A stretch of 64,000 bases of DNA from Siminovitchia thermophila (GCF_016909185.1 NZ_JAFBFH010000019.1:1-64000), one strand, 5' to 3'; positions 46,687 through 56,260 are shown, counted from the first letter of the stretch. The notes: generated from the letters alone by a model not told the origin. Numbers and translations are program-made.

Positions 46687-47623
46687 AGACTTAAAAGTCC
46701 ACTTTCCCATTCGTGGAGGCATTTTAAATCGTAAAATTGGTGAGATCAAAGCTGTAGACGGGGTTTCCTTTTCAATTGAAGAAGGCAAGACTTACGGGCT
46801 TGTAGGGGAATCAGGTTCAGGAAAAACCACATTAGGCCGAGCGATTATTGGTTTAAACCATGTGACTGACGGAAAAATCCGATTTTCGAGTGTCGATTTA
46901 ACAAATGTAAAGTCAAACAGAAAAGAGATTCGAAAAGAGATTCAGATGGTTTTTCAAGATCCTTACTCTTCATTAAACCCCAAAAAAAGAGTACTGGATA
47001 TTGTTGCAGAACCGCTGCGCAACTTCGAAATATTATCAAAAACAGAAGAAAGAAAAAAAGTGCAAGAATTACTGGAACAAGTTGGTTTAACGGCGGAAAA
47101 TATGTATAAATATCCACATCAATTTTCAGGAGGACAGCGCCAGCGAATTGGCATTGCCCGAGCAATCGCGTTAAAGCCGAAATTAATTATAGCGGATGAG
47201 CCGGTATCTGCTCTTGATGTATCGGTTCAAGCTCAAGTTTTAAATTTCCTAAAGGATATCCAAAAGGATTTACATTTGACATATCTTTTTATTAGCCATG
47301 ATTTAGGTATTGTCAAACATATGTGTGATCAAATCGGCATCATGTACAAAGGAAGGTTTGTCGAGCAAGGTTCTAGAGATGATATTTTTCATAATCCGCA
47401 ACATATCTATACGAAACGCCTTATTGCCGCAATTCCGGATATTGACCCTTCCAATCGAGAAAAACAGCAGAAATGGCGGGATAAAGTAGAGAAAGAATAT
47501 AACAGACATTATGACGATTATTTTGATCATGAAGGGATGGCTTACGGCTTACGGAGTATATCCAATACACATTTAGTCGCGTTGCCAGAGAAAGGTGATA
47601 ACAATGTGGAAATTTATTGTTAG
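46667..47623 (+). CDS. Peptide ABC transporter ATP-binding protein (OppF/AppF-like)
   Basis: A 318-residue ATPase that pairs with the OppD-like protein. Walker A GESGSGKTTLGR, signature FSGGQRQRIGIA, Walker B LIIADEPVSALD, H-loop SHDLGIV. The C-terminal tail (EKEYNRHYDDYFDHEG) is longer and more charged than usual. Starts 20 bp before the end of the preceding gene with AAGGAGGTAA as SD, and its own end overlaps the permease start. Confidence 0.92.
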   Translation: MALLEVEDLKVHFPIRGGILNRKIGEIKAVDGVSFSIEEGKTYGLVGESGSGKTTLGRAIIGLNHVTDGKIRFSSVDLTNVKSNRKEIRKEIQMVFQDPYSSLNPKKRVLDIVAEPLRNFEILSKTEERKKVQELLEQVGLTAENMYKYPHQFSGGQRQRIGIARAIALKPKLIIADEPVSALDVSVQAQVLNFLKDIQKDLHLTYLFISHDLGIVKHMCDQIGIMYKGRFVEQGSRDDIFHNPQHIYTKRLIAAIPDIDPSNREKQQKWRDKVEKEYNRHYDDYFDHEGMAYGLRSISNTHLVALPEKGDNNVEIYC

Positions 47624-48566
47624 ACGACTGTTGATTACCATGCCGCAAATCATTTTGTTGAGTGTATTGGTCTTTATTATGGCGCAAATGATGCCTGGAG
47701 ATGCCTTATCAGGTTTAATCGATCCGAATATTGATCCGGCTGCGATCGAAGAACAACGGGAAAAATTAGGGCTTAATAATCCTTGGTATGTGCAATATGC
47801 TGATTGGGTTACCTCAGCTTTGCAAGGAGATTTAGGGCAATCTTTCCGTTTTAAAATGCCGGTTGAAGAACTGATTGGCGAGCGGCTTGTTAATACATTT
47901 TGGCTTTCTTTGGTAACGTTAATTTTCACTTATATGATAGCGCTTCCTCTTGGTATTATAAGCGGTCGTTATCATGATACTTTACGTGATCAATTAATCT
48001 CCGGGTATACGTATATCGGGTTTGCGACACCGTTGTTTATTTTCGCGCTTGTCATGTTGTGGGTTTTTGGCTATACACTTGGCTGGTTTCCTACAGGGGG
48101 GAGCGTTACACCGGGGTTAGAACCCGGGTCATTCGCCTATATTATGAGCAAGTTTAACCATATGCTGTTGCCAGCTTTGTCAATGGCGCTCATTACTACT
48201 GTAAGTACAGTCCAATATTTGCGAAGTGAAATTATTGATACGAAGCAAAAAGACTTCGTCATCACGGCGCGAGCAAAAGGCGCTTCGGAGTCCCGGGTTT
48301 ATAACAAGCATATTTTGCGAAATTCTATTCTGCCGATAGCAGCATTTTTAGGCTTTGAGATTACTGGCTTAATTGGCGGAACCATTTTTATTGAGACGAT
48401 TTACAGTTATCCGGGAATGGGACTCTTATTTATGGAATCTATCTTACAACGCGACTATAGTGTGGTAACATCTGTTGTCTTATTATTAGGCATTGCTTCT
48501 ATTTTAGGGGCGTTACTATCAGATATTATTTTAAGTTTAGTCGACCCCAGAATACGGATCAAGTAA
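47604..48566 (+). CDS. Peptide ABC transporter permease (OppB/AppB-like)
   Basis: A 320-residue permease with the typical N-terminus WKFIVRRLLITMPQIILL, about six membrane helices, and the EAA-type loop FVITARAKGASESRVYNKH. ATG 47604 is chosen over GTG 47595 because AAAGGTGA lies five bases upstream of it. Overlaps the preceding ATPase gene by 20 bp. Confidence 0.9.
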   Translation: MWKFIVRRLLITMPQIILLSVLVFIMAQMMPGDALSGLIDPNIDPAAIEEQREKLGLNNPWYVQYADWVTSALQGDLGQSFRFKMPVEELIGERLVNTFWLSLVTLIFTYMIALPLGIISGRYHDTLRDQLISGYTYIGFATPLFIFALVMLWVFGYTLGWFPTGGSVTPGLEPGSFAYIMSKFNHMLLPALSMALITTVSTVQYLRSEIIDTKQKDFVITARAKGASESRVYNKHILRNSILPIAAFLGFEITGLIGGTIFIETIYSYPGMGLLFMESILQRDYSVVTSVVLLLGIASILGALLSDIILSLVDPRIRIK

Positions 48567-48598
48567 GTTTATTCTGATAGGCATGGAGGTGATACCTG

Positions 48599-49501
48599 TT
48601 GGAACAAGTAAATGTTGAAACGATGAATACAGGGACGGAACAAGCTCCTGATATGTTGCAAATTATTTGGCGAGAAATCGTCCGCGATAAAATCGCACTT
48701 TTTTCACTACTATTTCTTGTGATCATTACAGCATTTGTCTATGGTATTTCTTTATTTTTAAATCAAGCAGAAATTGTTAAAGTTGATTTATTTGCCATTA
48801 ACGAGCCTCCGTCTTCCGAATATTGGCTCGGAACCGATTATGGCGGGCGGGATATTTTTGGCCAGCTTATTATCGGAACACGCAACTCTTTATCCATCGC
48901 TTTACTAGTTACATTAATGACAGGAATGATTGGCATTATTTACGGATTGGTTTCCGGCTATTACGGTGGAACAATCGACAATATCATGATGCGAATTGTT
49001 GATTTCTTCTTAATCTTACCTTTTTTAATGATTGTTATTGTATTTGTAGCGATTGTGCCCAAATACAGCATATGGTCATTTTCTTTCATTATGACAGCCT
49101 TTTTATGGATGGGAAAAGCTCGTCTAATCCGTTCAAAAGCATTGCAAGAAAGAGAGTTGGACTATGCCCAAGCTTCCAAAACATTAGGTACACCAGATTG
49201 GAAGATTATGTTTACGCAAATACTGCCTAACTTAAGTTCCATTATTATTGTCACCATGACATTAAACTTAGCTGCCAATATCGGTTTGGAATCCGGGCTA
49301 TCCTTTTTAGGATTTGGGTTTCCTGAATCGACTCCAAGCTTGGGGACATTGTTGGGATATGCGCGCAATCCGCAAACATTGGAGCTCAGATGGTGGGTTT
49401 GGCTGCCGGCTGCGGCAATGATTTTTCTACTAATGTTGGCTGTTCGCAATGTTGGAGAAGCTTTAAAGCGCGCGACGGATGCCAGACAACGCAGGGGGTG
49501 A
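48599..49501 (+). CDS. Peptide ABC transporter permease (OppC/AppC-like)
   Basis: A 300-residue permease. The N-terminal helix follows a short cytoplasmic lead, then LGTDYGGRDIFGQLIIGTR and the EAA loop LDYAQASKTLGTPDWKIMF mark OppC-type proteins. TTG start at 48599 with the SD GGAGGTGAT. Second membrane subunit of the importer. Confidence 0.9.
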   Translation: MEQVNVETMNTGTEQAPDMLQIIWREIVRDKIALFSLLFLVIITAFVYGISLFLNQAEIVKVDLFAINEPPSSEYWLGTDYGGRDIFGQLIIGTRNSLSIALLVTLMTGMIGIIYGLVSGYYGGTIDNIMMRIVDFFLILPFLMIVIVFVAIVPKYSIWSFSFIMTAFLWMGKARLIRSKALQERELDYAQASKTLGTPDWKIMFTQILPNLSSIIIVTMTLNLAANIGLESGLSFLGFGFPESTPSLGTLLGYARNPQTLELRWWVWLPAAAMIFLLMLAVRNVGEALKRATDARQRRG

Positions 49502-49597
49502 TAAATAAACACGGCATTTTTTAAGCTACTTACATCATATAATGATGGTAAGGATGAAGTCACCATGGCAGAAATGAAAAAAGGGGAGGTTCATTGA

Positions 49598-51418
49598 ATG
49601 AGCAGTAAAAGAAAATGGCGCCGCATGCTATATGCATGTACGCTTGGGCTGCTGCTTGCTTTGGCGGCATGCAGCGGTAAAAAGGACAGTATGGCAGATG
49701 AGTCTGGTGATAAGAAGACAGAAAAAGAGAGTAAACAGGTATATTCCATTGATGATTTTAAACTGGAGAAGACAAACAAAGGAAAAGCCATAGATGGTGG
49801 GCATTTTAAATACGGCATCGTTTATGATACACCTTTTGAGGGAATCTTAAATTATAATTTTTCCTCAGGGGTACCTGATGGAGAGATTATTGATTGGTTT
49901 TATGGTGGGTTACTAAATGCTGATAAAAATCATAATATAACGCAAGATGGCGCCGCAACATTTGAAGTAGATGAAAGTGGCAGAGTGTTTACCTTTAAGA
50001 TTCGGGATAATGTCAATTGGCATGATGGCAAACCGGTAACCGCCGAGGATTGGGCATTTGCTCATGAAGTGATTGGACATCCTGATTACACGGGGGTCCG
50101 GTATAATGATGATTTTATTAATATTGAAGGAATGGAAGAGTATCATAGCGGGAAAGCCGACTCTATTTCAGGGATTGAAGTGCTTGATGACAAAACTTTA
50201 AGAATAACGTATAAAAAAGCATCCCCTTCTTTATTAAGTGGCGGTGTTTGGAGTCGGCCTTTAGCGAAGCATATCTTTAAAGATATTCCGGTAGCCAAAA
50301 TGGAGGAATCCGACGCGGTGCGGAAAAATCCGATTGGCTTCGGCCCGTTTAAAATAGAAAGCATTACCCCGGGAGAAGCTGTAGTGATGACAAAAAACGA
50401 AGATTATTGGGAGGGAGAACCAAAATTAGATAAGGTGACGCTTAAAATCATTAACCCTAAAACGGTCGTCCAAGCATTAAAAACAGGTGAAGTGGATACA
50501 GTTGATAGTTTTCCAGCCGATCAATACCCGGATAATGCGCAGATGTCTAATGTTGAATTTTTAGGCAATATCGAAATGTCTTACACTTATATTGGTTTTA
50601 AATTAGGAACATGGGATAAAGAAAAGAAAGAAGTAAAGCCTGACCCAAAGAAGAAAATGGCCGATGTGAATTTGCGTAAAGCGATGTGGCACGCAATTGA
50701 TAACGACGCAGTAGGGAAACAGTTTTATCACGGGTTACGCTGGAGAGCGAACACCTTAATCCCACCATCACATCCAACTTTTCATGATAAAGATAACCCG
50801 GGATTAACATATGACCCGGAAAAAGCAAAGAAAATCTTGGATGAGGCCGGTTATAAGGATGTCGATGGGGATGGCATGCGCGAAGATCCGCAAGGAAAAG
50901 AACTGGTGATTAACTTTGCGTCCATGTCTGGTGGAGATGTGGCTGAACCGCTTGCTAATTTCTATATTCAAGCTTGGAAAAACGTTGGCTTACATGTTCA
51001 ATTGTTAGACGGTCGTTTGCACGAATTTAACTCCTTTTATGATCGAGTCGGAAACACGGGAGAAGATGATCCGGCGATTGATATCTACATGGCGGCATGG
51101 AGTGTAGCAACAGATGTCAATCCTGCTGGTACCTATGGCCGCAAAGCATTGTTTAACTTTCCACGTTATGCAAGTGAAGAAAATGATAGGTTGTTAGATG
51201 AAGGAGCATCCGAAAAAGCGATGGATCAGGAGTATCGTCAGGAAGTGTATAAAGAATGGCAACAGTTAATGGTAGATGAAGTTCCCGTTATCCCAACGCT
51301 TTATCGCGCTGAAATCACGCCTGTTAATAATCGCGTGTTAAACTATACCGTAGAGTATTATGGCTTAGACCGGCATGAAATTGCGGTAACCCAGGAAGAA
51401 CCAATCAAAGAAAAATAA
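49598..51418 (+). CDS. Peptide ABC transporter substrate-binding lipoprotein (OppA/AppA-like)
   Basis: A 606-residue lipoprotein. Signal peptide with lipobox LALAAC (Cys about residue 25), then a cluster-C/SBP_bac_5 fold (FKIRDNVNWHDGKPVTAEDW, IGFGPFKIESITPGE, LRKAMWHAID). It binds peptides outside the cell and hands them to the permeases. GGGGAGG before the ATG. It is the last gene, after D-F-B-C, an order that differs from opp (A first) and app of B. subtilis (A in the middle). A terminator follows. Confidence 0.92.
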   Translation: MSSKRKWRRMLYACTLGLLLALAACSGKKDSMADESGDKKTEKESKQVYSIDDFKLEKTNKGKAIDGGHFKYGIVYDTPFEGILNYNFSSGVPDGEIIDWFYGGLLNADKNHNITQDGAATFEVDESGRVFTFKIRDNVNWHDGKPVTAEDWAFAHEVIGHPDYTGVRYNDDFINIEGMEEYHSGKADSISGIEVLDDKTLRITYKKASPSLLSGGVWSRPLAKHIFKDIPVAKMEESDAVRKNPIGFGPFKIESITPGEAVVMTKNEDYWEGEPKLDKVTLKIINPKTVVQALKTGEVDTVDSFPADQYPDNAQMSNVEFLGNIEMSYTYIGFKLGTWDKEKKEVKPDPKKKMADVNLRKAMWHAIDNDAVGKQFYHGLRWRANTLIPPSHPTFHDKDNPGLTYDPEKAKKILDEAGYKDVDGDGMREDPQGKELVINFASMSGGDVAEPLANFYIQAWKNVGLHVQLLDGRLHEFNSFYDRVGNTGEDDPAIDIYMAAWSVATDVNPAGTYGRKALFNFPRYASEENDRLLDEGASEKAMDQEYRQEVYKEWQQLMVDEVPVIPTLYRAEITPVNNRVLNYTVEYYGLDRHEIAVTQEEPIKEK

Positions 51419-51456
51419 TAGCTGTTACACGGCTGTTTTGCATGAATAAAATGTGT

Positions 51457-51509
51457 TAAACGGCTTGATCCCTGTATTCTAGAGGGCATTAAGCCGTTTA
51501 ATCTTTTTT
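51457..51509 (+). terminator. Terminator of the opp-type operon
   Basis: AAACGGCTTGAT pairs with ATTAAGCCGTTT around an 19-nt loop, then AATCTTTTTTG. A hairpin with the same arms occurs at 58538-58582. Confidence 0.85.
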
Positions 51510-51825
51510 GATCGCCGATACGTAAAGGTTTGTCAAATAAAGTGTGTAAGTCCTCTTTATTCAAGGCAGACTGGCGGTGCTCTTTTCCATTTTTGTTGTA
51601 TGCATCACTTCTGGAAATCAGTGTTATGATCAGTTTTTTGTCAACCCATTCAAAAAGCTTTTGCTTCAAGAATAATTCTATGATATCGAGTAATGTATTT
51701 TCTGCTGTTGAAAAGGGGCTTCCTTTTTTCTAAACGAAGGTCCTTTTGTATGGTGTACTCGTTATTTCGGATTGGTCTTAACATTTCGGAAATGTTTGTG
51801 GTTAGAATGTCCAGAAAATCAGGTG
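51510..51825. other. Gene-free region downstream of the opp-type operon
   Basis: Several short frames are open on both strands but none has an SD, a known domain or a family length. It may be the remains of an inserted element. Confidence 0.4.
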
Positions 51826-52302
51826 TTACTGACTTTCTGGACAGCATCTTTTCAATGCTTCTTCTACGACTCGGTCTTTCATGATAAAACTGAATTCCTC
51901 ACCATGTACTTTCGCAAGCAAATCGCCCTGGACGAAAACGGGGCCTTTTGTTTCATGATAATGATTCTTTTTTTCCAGTTTGAGTATGTTTGCCAAAACA
52001 ATCGCTTTGACAAATGATGCGCCAGTTTTTTCTTCCACCAAATATTCTCCGACATATGCTTGGATGTTCGCAACAGCCCCGGTTTCTTCATAGATCTCCC
52101 TGATGGCTGCATCTTCAACGGATTCCCCCTTTTCCAATTTACCGCCGGGGAATTCCAAACCTCTTGCGGGATGGTTTGTTAACAGCCATTCATCTCGGTA
52201 TCGGCAAATCGCCAAAACATGGCCTGAACTTTGTTGAAAGGCGTTTTTTTGAAAAGCGAGCGTTACACGCTTTCCTTTTTGATCAAAAAACTGTATGCTC
52301 AT
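51826..52302 (-). CDS. ytkD: YtkD, Nudix hydrolase
   Basis: A 158-residue Nudix protein. The Nudix box GGKLEKGESVEDAAIREIYEETGA is split here as GGKLEKGESVE (53-63) and REIYEETGA (68-76), matching Gx5Ex7REuxEExGu. B. subtilis YtkD hydrolyses nucleoside triphosphates, including oxidised 8-oxo-dGTP, protecting against mutagenesis. ATG at 52302 after AGGATGA. Divergent from nothing close; next gene upstream on the same strand is the 120-residue protein. Confidence 0.88.
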   Translation of the reverse strand: MSIQFFDQKGKRVTLAFQKNAFQQSSGHVLAICRYRDEWLLTNHPARGLEFPGGKLEKGESVEDAAIREIYEETGAVANIQAYVGEYLVEEKTGASFVKAIVLANILKLEKKNHYHETKGPVFVQGDLLAKVHGEEFSFIMKDRVVEEALKRCCPESQ

Positions 52303-52358
52303 GTGAGATCATCCTTTAATTGGTTATCGAACCAATTATAAAGAAAAGGAGTCACATG

Positions 52359-52721
52359 TCAATCACTTTTAAACCCGTCCAAAATGCCAAGGCTTTTGAC
52401 ATGTTGCTTTGCTTCGGCATCTCCCAGTTCGTAAATCATCGTAAAAATTTTGTGCAGACTTTCATCATGGGCATCATTAGTCGGGTCGTGAGAATACTCA
52501 ACAAATGGAACATGCGTGCGAAGGAAATCACCTATGCTGTTATCCTGCATCATATCAAATACTGCGCGCATCTCTGTTATTTCTTCATCGGTGGCTTCAA
52601 TTTTAAATTCCCATGGGGACGCGTTCGGAACCCTCATAATTTCGCCGGCTCCAACGGAGATATAGTAAGTTTTCTTTTCCTCGTTCACTGTTATGACTCC
52701 TTCAACCAATTGTTTATGCAT
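52359..52721 (-). CDS. Conserved protein of unknown function next to ytkD
   Basis: A 120-residue acidic protein with a beta-rich start (TYYISVGAGEIMRVP) and helical C-terminal half (ESLHKIFTMIYELGDAEAKQHV). No motif I can name, but it is a well-formed gene with good codon use and AAGGC before the ATG. Proteins like this lie beside ytkD in related Bacillaceae. It is transcribed divergently from the DUF6154 gene. Confidence 0.7.
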   Translation of the reverse strand: MHKQLVEGVITVNEEKKTYYISVGAGEIMRVPNASPWEFKIEATDEEITEMRAVFDMMQDNSIGDFLRTHVPFVEYSHDPTNDAHDESLHKIFTMIYELGDAEAKQHVKSLGILDGFKSD

Positions 52722-52842
52722 ATTTTGCCTTGCACAATCTTATTTTATTCTTAATAATGGGATTAATAGTGACTCTGATTTATTACTTCAATTATGGGTA
52801 TATATAAAAGGAGCAGCGTATTCTGAAAGGGGGTTGATCAAA

Positions 52843-53097
52843 ATGAAACTGATTGATGAGTTATTTGAATTATACCGGGATAAATTAACCGGAGAGGAAG
52901 AAGATTTAGACATGATTACTTTTGCCGTTTTGGAAGGGTATGATCACGAAGATCTGTTGGAAATTGTAAAAGAAATGGACGAATATGAGTTGCAATATTT
53001 TATCAGGCTGTACTTGCTTGAAACACTAAAAGGTAAATTCGCCCAATTGGAAGGAAAGAAAGAAGATTCTTCATCTTATTATAGACCATTGCATTAA
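52843..53097 (+). CDS. DUF6154-like small acidic protein
   Basis: An 84-residue, very acidic helical protein (KLIDELFELYRDKLTGEEED, DLLEIVKEMDEYELQYF). ATG 52843 is set by the SD AAAGGGGG nine bases before; the frame is open 50 codons further without SD. Similar small proteins (DUF6154) occur in Bacillus; function unknown. Confidence 0.72.
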   Translation: MKLIDELFELYRDKLTGEEEDLDMITFAVLEGYDHEDLLEIVKEMDEYELQYFIRLYLLETLKGKFAQLEGKKEDSSSYYRPLH

Positions 53098-53123
53098 TAC
53101 ATACATTTTCAAAGAAACAAATT

Positions 53124-53158
53124 GGCGCATGCTACGTTAGCTATGCGCCTTTATTCGT
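53124..53158 (+). terminator. Terminator of the DUF6154-like gene
   Basis: GGCGCATGCT and AGCTATGCGCC arms, then TTTATTCGTTT. Confidence 0.7.
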
Positions 53159-53449
53159 TTGAGAAGAAGTCCTTTTCAGCTGCTTGCAAATAGTAAGGTA
53201 AGGTGCTCAACTAGTGTGTCTTGCTATTTCTAACGATGCTTGAAATTTTCAGGTTAGAGTCAGGGATTGCTTGAGCGCCTACTTTCACCCAGACATCCCT
53301 TGGGAGCACCGAGAATCCCTATTCAATCCCTCAACCACGCGTCCATCGTCACACTTGCAGCATTTGGCATCCATCCCCTCTTGTTGATTGAAAAAAATGA
53401 TATATGAAGAACTTGCCTTCCCCAAAAATGCCTTATTTATCCATATAGA
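53159..53449. other. Intergenic region downstream of natB
   Basis: No gene or clear terminator of natB is seen; the sequence is unassigned. Confidence 0.35.
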
Positions 53450-54613
53450 TTATTTCCCCAGCATGAGACGATGATTATGAAACATTTTCAGGGCAATCGG
53501 AAATAGTAAGCCGATGATAACAACATAACATCCCACAGCGATCAAAAATGCCGCAACGGTCAATTGGCCGGTAAATGCATCGCGGACAAATATAAACAGA
53601 TTCATGAACGGGATGGAATATAAAGCAAGATTTAACGATTCGTTTGTAAAGAACATGAACAGCATTGGAAGCGTCATCAGACCCATAACCGGCGTAATAT
53701 AATATCCGGCTTCCTTTACCGATTTGGCCAGCATACTTAAAATCATTTCAACCTCCGCCATGAAAATGGAGAACAGAACGATGATGACAACGCTCATGGA
53801 AACAAATAACAGTGGATGCTCCAGCGCGCCCAGCCCTTTTTTAAGTTCCGTTGTAAAATTCATGAGTAGGCTGAGCAGCCCAATGCACAGCAAGCCCGTA
53901 AAAATGCCCAGGAGTGATATAGTCAGCCATTTTGCCAATAAAATTTTTATCGGTTTTACAGGCGTTATGAGCAATGCTTCAATTGTTTTCTTTTCCTTTT
54001 CTCCCGCAAACAGCTCGGTGGCGGATGGATAAGAACCGTTTGCGATCGCTATCGGAATGAGTAAAGGAATCAAAATGGTCAACATAAATGAGGCGATCGC
54101 ATCATCTTCATCTTTCGTTGTCTTCGTTTTTATTTGAAAGACTTCAAGCACAGACGGATCCAGTTGCTGTTCTTTCAAACGAAGTTGAACGGTCTCATTT
54201 TGCCAGTTGGAAAAAACGGTCTGTACAAGACTGAAGGCGTTTGATGACTCCTGGCTCCCGGGATCAAAGTAAATATGTACAGGGATTTTCTCTTGCTTTT
54301 TTAGCTTTTCGTTCCAAGCGAAATCGATCGAAATCCCGATCTGGGCCTCTTTCTCTTCAACCGCTTTTTGCACATCTGCATATTCCTTGATTGTCGCATC
54401 AGGCAAATACGTTTCTAACTGATCGATGAATTCTCGGTCCGCTGCTTTCTCAACACCGACTTGGAAGCTTTTATCACTGTGGGAGGTCAAGATTTTATCA
54501 TAAAAGATCGTTAATGCCATCATCATCAATAAGGGCAGCAAAACAAGCAGAGTAATGCTCCTTTTATCGCGAAGTACATCTTTCATCTCTTTTAAAAATA
54601 TCGTTTTAAACAT
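53450..54613 (-). CDS. natB: NatB-like ABC transporter permease
   Basis: A 387-residue ABC-2 type permease. One N-terminal helix (SITLLVLLPLLMMMALTIF), a large extracytoplasmic part (about residues 45-175), then five or six helices toward the C-terminus. This is the NatB/YhaP layout; NatAB expels sodium ions. ATG 54613 is chosen with GGGGTGA five bases upstream, overlapping the natA stop by eight bases. GTG at 54622 is less likely. Confidence 0.85.
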   Translation of the reverse strand: MFKTIFLKEMKDVLRDKRSITLLVLLPLLMMMALTIFYDKILTSHSDKSFQVGVEKAADREFIDQLETYLPDATIKEYADVQKAVEEKEAQIGISIDFAWNEKLKKQEKIPVHIYFDPGSQESSNAFSLVQTVFSNWQNETVQLRLKEQQLDPSVLEVFQIKTKTTKDEDDAIASFMLTILIPLLIPIAIANGSYPSATELFAGEKEKKTIEALLITPVKPIKILLAKWLTISLLGIFTGLLCIGLLSLLMNFTTELKKGLGALEHPLLFVSMSVVIIVLFSIFMAEVEMILSMLAKSVKEAGYYITPVMGLMTLPMLFMFFTNESLNLALYSIPFMNLFIFVRDAFTGQLTVAAFLIAVGCYVVIIGLLFPIALKMFHNHRLMLGK

Positions 54614-55358
54614 ATAAATCACCCCTAACTACTTTTGAAGTGAATAAATAATTCAGATCCCTGCTGTTTTCTGCTTCATATAACTCTTCCAATCCACCTT
54701 CATATACAATCTGTCCTTTGTGCATCATAATAACATCCTCGCAAAGATGGGCGATTTCATCCATAATATGAGTAGAAAAAACAATCGTTTTCCCCGCACT
54801 CTTAAACTGATAAATAAATTCACGAAAAATATTGGAAGAAGTAATATCCAGGCCCGTCGTTGGTTCATCAAATAAAATAATATCCGGATCATGAATTAGT
54901 GTGCGGGCAATCGCCACTTTTTGTTTCATGCCCTTTGAGAAGCCTTCCACTTTTCTATCCATATATTTGCGCATGCCAAAGCGTTTCGCCAGCGTCTCTA
55001 TTCTGTTTTTAATATCATGTTGCGTCATGCCGTAAAGATTCCCAAAATACTCCAGATTTTCTTTGGCTGTCAAGCGGTTATACAAGCCGGTTTCCGATCC
55101 AAACAAAACACCGAGTCGGCGTCTCACTTTTTCTTTATGATGAAAGATATTTTCACCATCAATCGAGATGGTTCCTTCATCCGGTTCAATCAGCGTACAA
55201 AGCATGCGCAATAACGTTGTTTTTCCCGCGCCATTTTCCCCGATCAAACCTGTCACATGCCCTTTTCGTATTTGCAACGATACATAATCAACCGCTTTTA
55301 TCACTTGCTTTTTATCTTTAAATTGTTTTGAGACATGCGCTACTTGAATCATTTTCAC
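54606..55358 (-). CDS. natA: NatA-like ABC transporter ATP-binding protein
   Basis: A 250-residue ATPase. Walker A GENGAGKTTLLRML (about residues 38-51), signature FSKGMKQKVAIA, Walker B IILFDEPTTGLD, H-loop STHIMDE. Pairs with NatB for sodium extrusion or a related export. Start codon ATG at 55358 after AAGGAGATGAG. Divergent from the regulator pair natRK, with 194 bp between that hold a likely regulator site. Confidence 0.88.
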   Translation of the reverse strand: MKMIQVAHVSKQFKDKKQVIKAVDYVSLQIRKGHVTGLIGENGAGKTTLLRMLCTLIEPDEGTISIDGENIFHHKEKVRRRLGVLFGSETGLYNRLTAKENLEYFGNLYGMTQHDIKNRIETLAKRFGMRKYMDRKVEGFSKGMKQKVAIARTLIHDPDIILFDEPTTGLDITSSNIFREFIYQFKSAGKTIVFSTHIMDEIAHLCEDVIMMHKGQIVYEGGLEELYEAENSRDLNYLFTSKVVRGDLYV

Positions 55359-55383
55359 TCATCTCCTTTTTGCACTCAATCTT

Positions 55384-55389
55384 ATTGTA
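55384..55389 (-). promoter_or_regulatory. Possible -10 of natA
   Basis: TACAAT on the minus strand, about 26 bp upstream of the natA ATG; the -35 is poor, as expected of an activator-dependent promoter. Confidence 0.4.
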
Positions 55390-55417
55390 TATCGATAAGG
55401 AGACTCCGTCTGCCATC

Positions 55418-55445
55418 ATGTCGCGAAGGGGGAGTTATATGTCGC
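55418..55445. promoter_or_regulatory. Candidate NatR (LytTR) binding site: direct repeats 21 bp apart
   Basis: ATGTCGC occurs at 55418-55424 and 55439-55445, start to start 21 bp, both in the same orientation, in the natA-natR gap. LytTR regulators typically bind two direct repeats two helical turns apart. The pair lies about 40-70 bp upstream of the presumed natA transcription start. Confidence 0.5.
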
Positions 55446-55552
55446 AAAAAGAGCGAAGTATGGATTACTTGGCCTGTCCCTACATGATTTTCCTGAATAT
55501 TGCTGAGAATTGCTTTATAATAATACATAGATTTTTCAAAGGAGCTTTTCAG

Positions 55553-56251
55553 ATGCGGGTTGGAATCGTCGATGATAGATTCATTGATCTCGAAAAAATA
55601 AAGTTTATATTGGAGCCGATAGATGACGTTGAGATTGTCTTTGCCACAACCGATTCCGAAGAAGCCTACTTGGAAATTCAAAAAAACAAGATCGACCTCT
55701 TAATAGCCGATATCGAAATGCCGGGCATTTCGGGATATGAACTGGCAGACTTTATCCAAATGCATGGACTGCTGATCACGGTCATCTTTGTGACAGCCAA
55801 GAGCGGTTACGCCGTTCATGCTTTTGAACTGAATGTCCATGATTATATTTTGAAACCGTATAAAAAAGAGCGTCTGCTACAGGCATTGGATAAATATCGG
55901 GAAAAGCAGCACTCCGGAAATCTTACGGGCAGGCTTGTCCTAAAGCAAAAAGGACGCATTGAATTGATTCCCAAAAAAGACATCATCTTTGTTGAACGAA
56001 CAGGACGCACCACAACAATCCATACCAGTAACGATACTTTTATCACATATATGACGATCACGGAGCTGGAGGGGAGTCTTAGGGAACACCATTTTATCCG
56101 TTCCCACCGTTCCTTTATCATTAATCTTCATTATGTAAAAAGCTTTTCGGTTTATACAAAAAAATCATACAGTGTATCATTTGAAGGTACAAAAAACATC
56201 GCCATGTTAACGAAAGAAAAAATGGATTACTTGCAAAAGTATTATTTTTGA
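55553..56251 (+). CDS. natR: NatR-like LytTR response regulator
   Basis: A 232-residue response regulator. Receiver domain with acidic DD at 7-8, phospho-acceptor Asp about 53 in LLIADIEMPG and Lys in ILKPYKKE. LytTR DNA-binding domain from about residue 125 (FVERTGRTTTIHTSN, IRSHRSFIINLHYV). ATG 55553 follows AAAGGAG by eight bases; an upstream frame extension lacks support. Paired with the kinase downstream and divergent from natAB, which it likely activates. Confidence 0.88.
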   Translation: MRVGIVDDRFIDLEKIKFILEPIDDVEIVFATTDSEEAYLEIQKNKIDLLIADIEMPGISGYELADFIQMHGLLITVIFVTAKSGYAVHAFELNVHDYILKPYKKERLLQALDKYREKQHSGNLTGRLVLKQKGRIELIPKKDIIFVERTGRTTTIHTSNDTFITYMTITELEGSLREHHFIRSHRSFIINLHYVKSFSVYTKKSYSVSFEGTKNIAMLTKEKMDYLQKYYF

Positions 56252-56260
56252 GGTGAAAAG

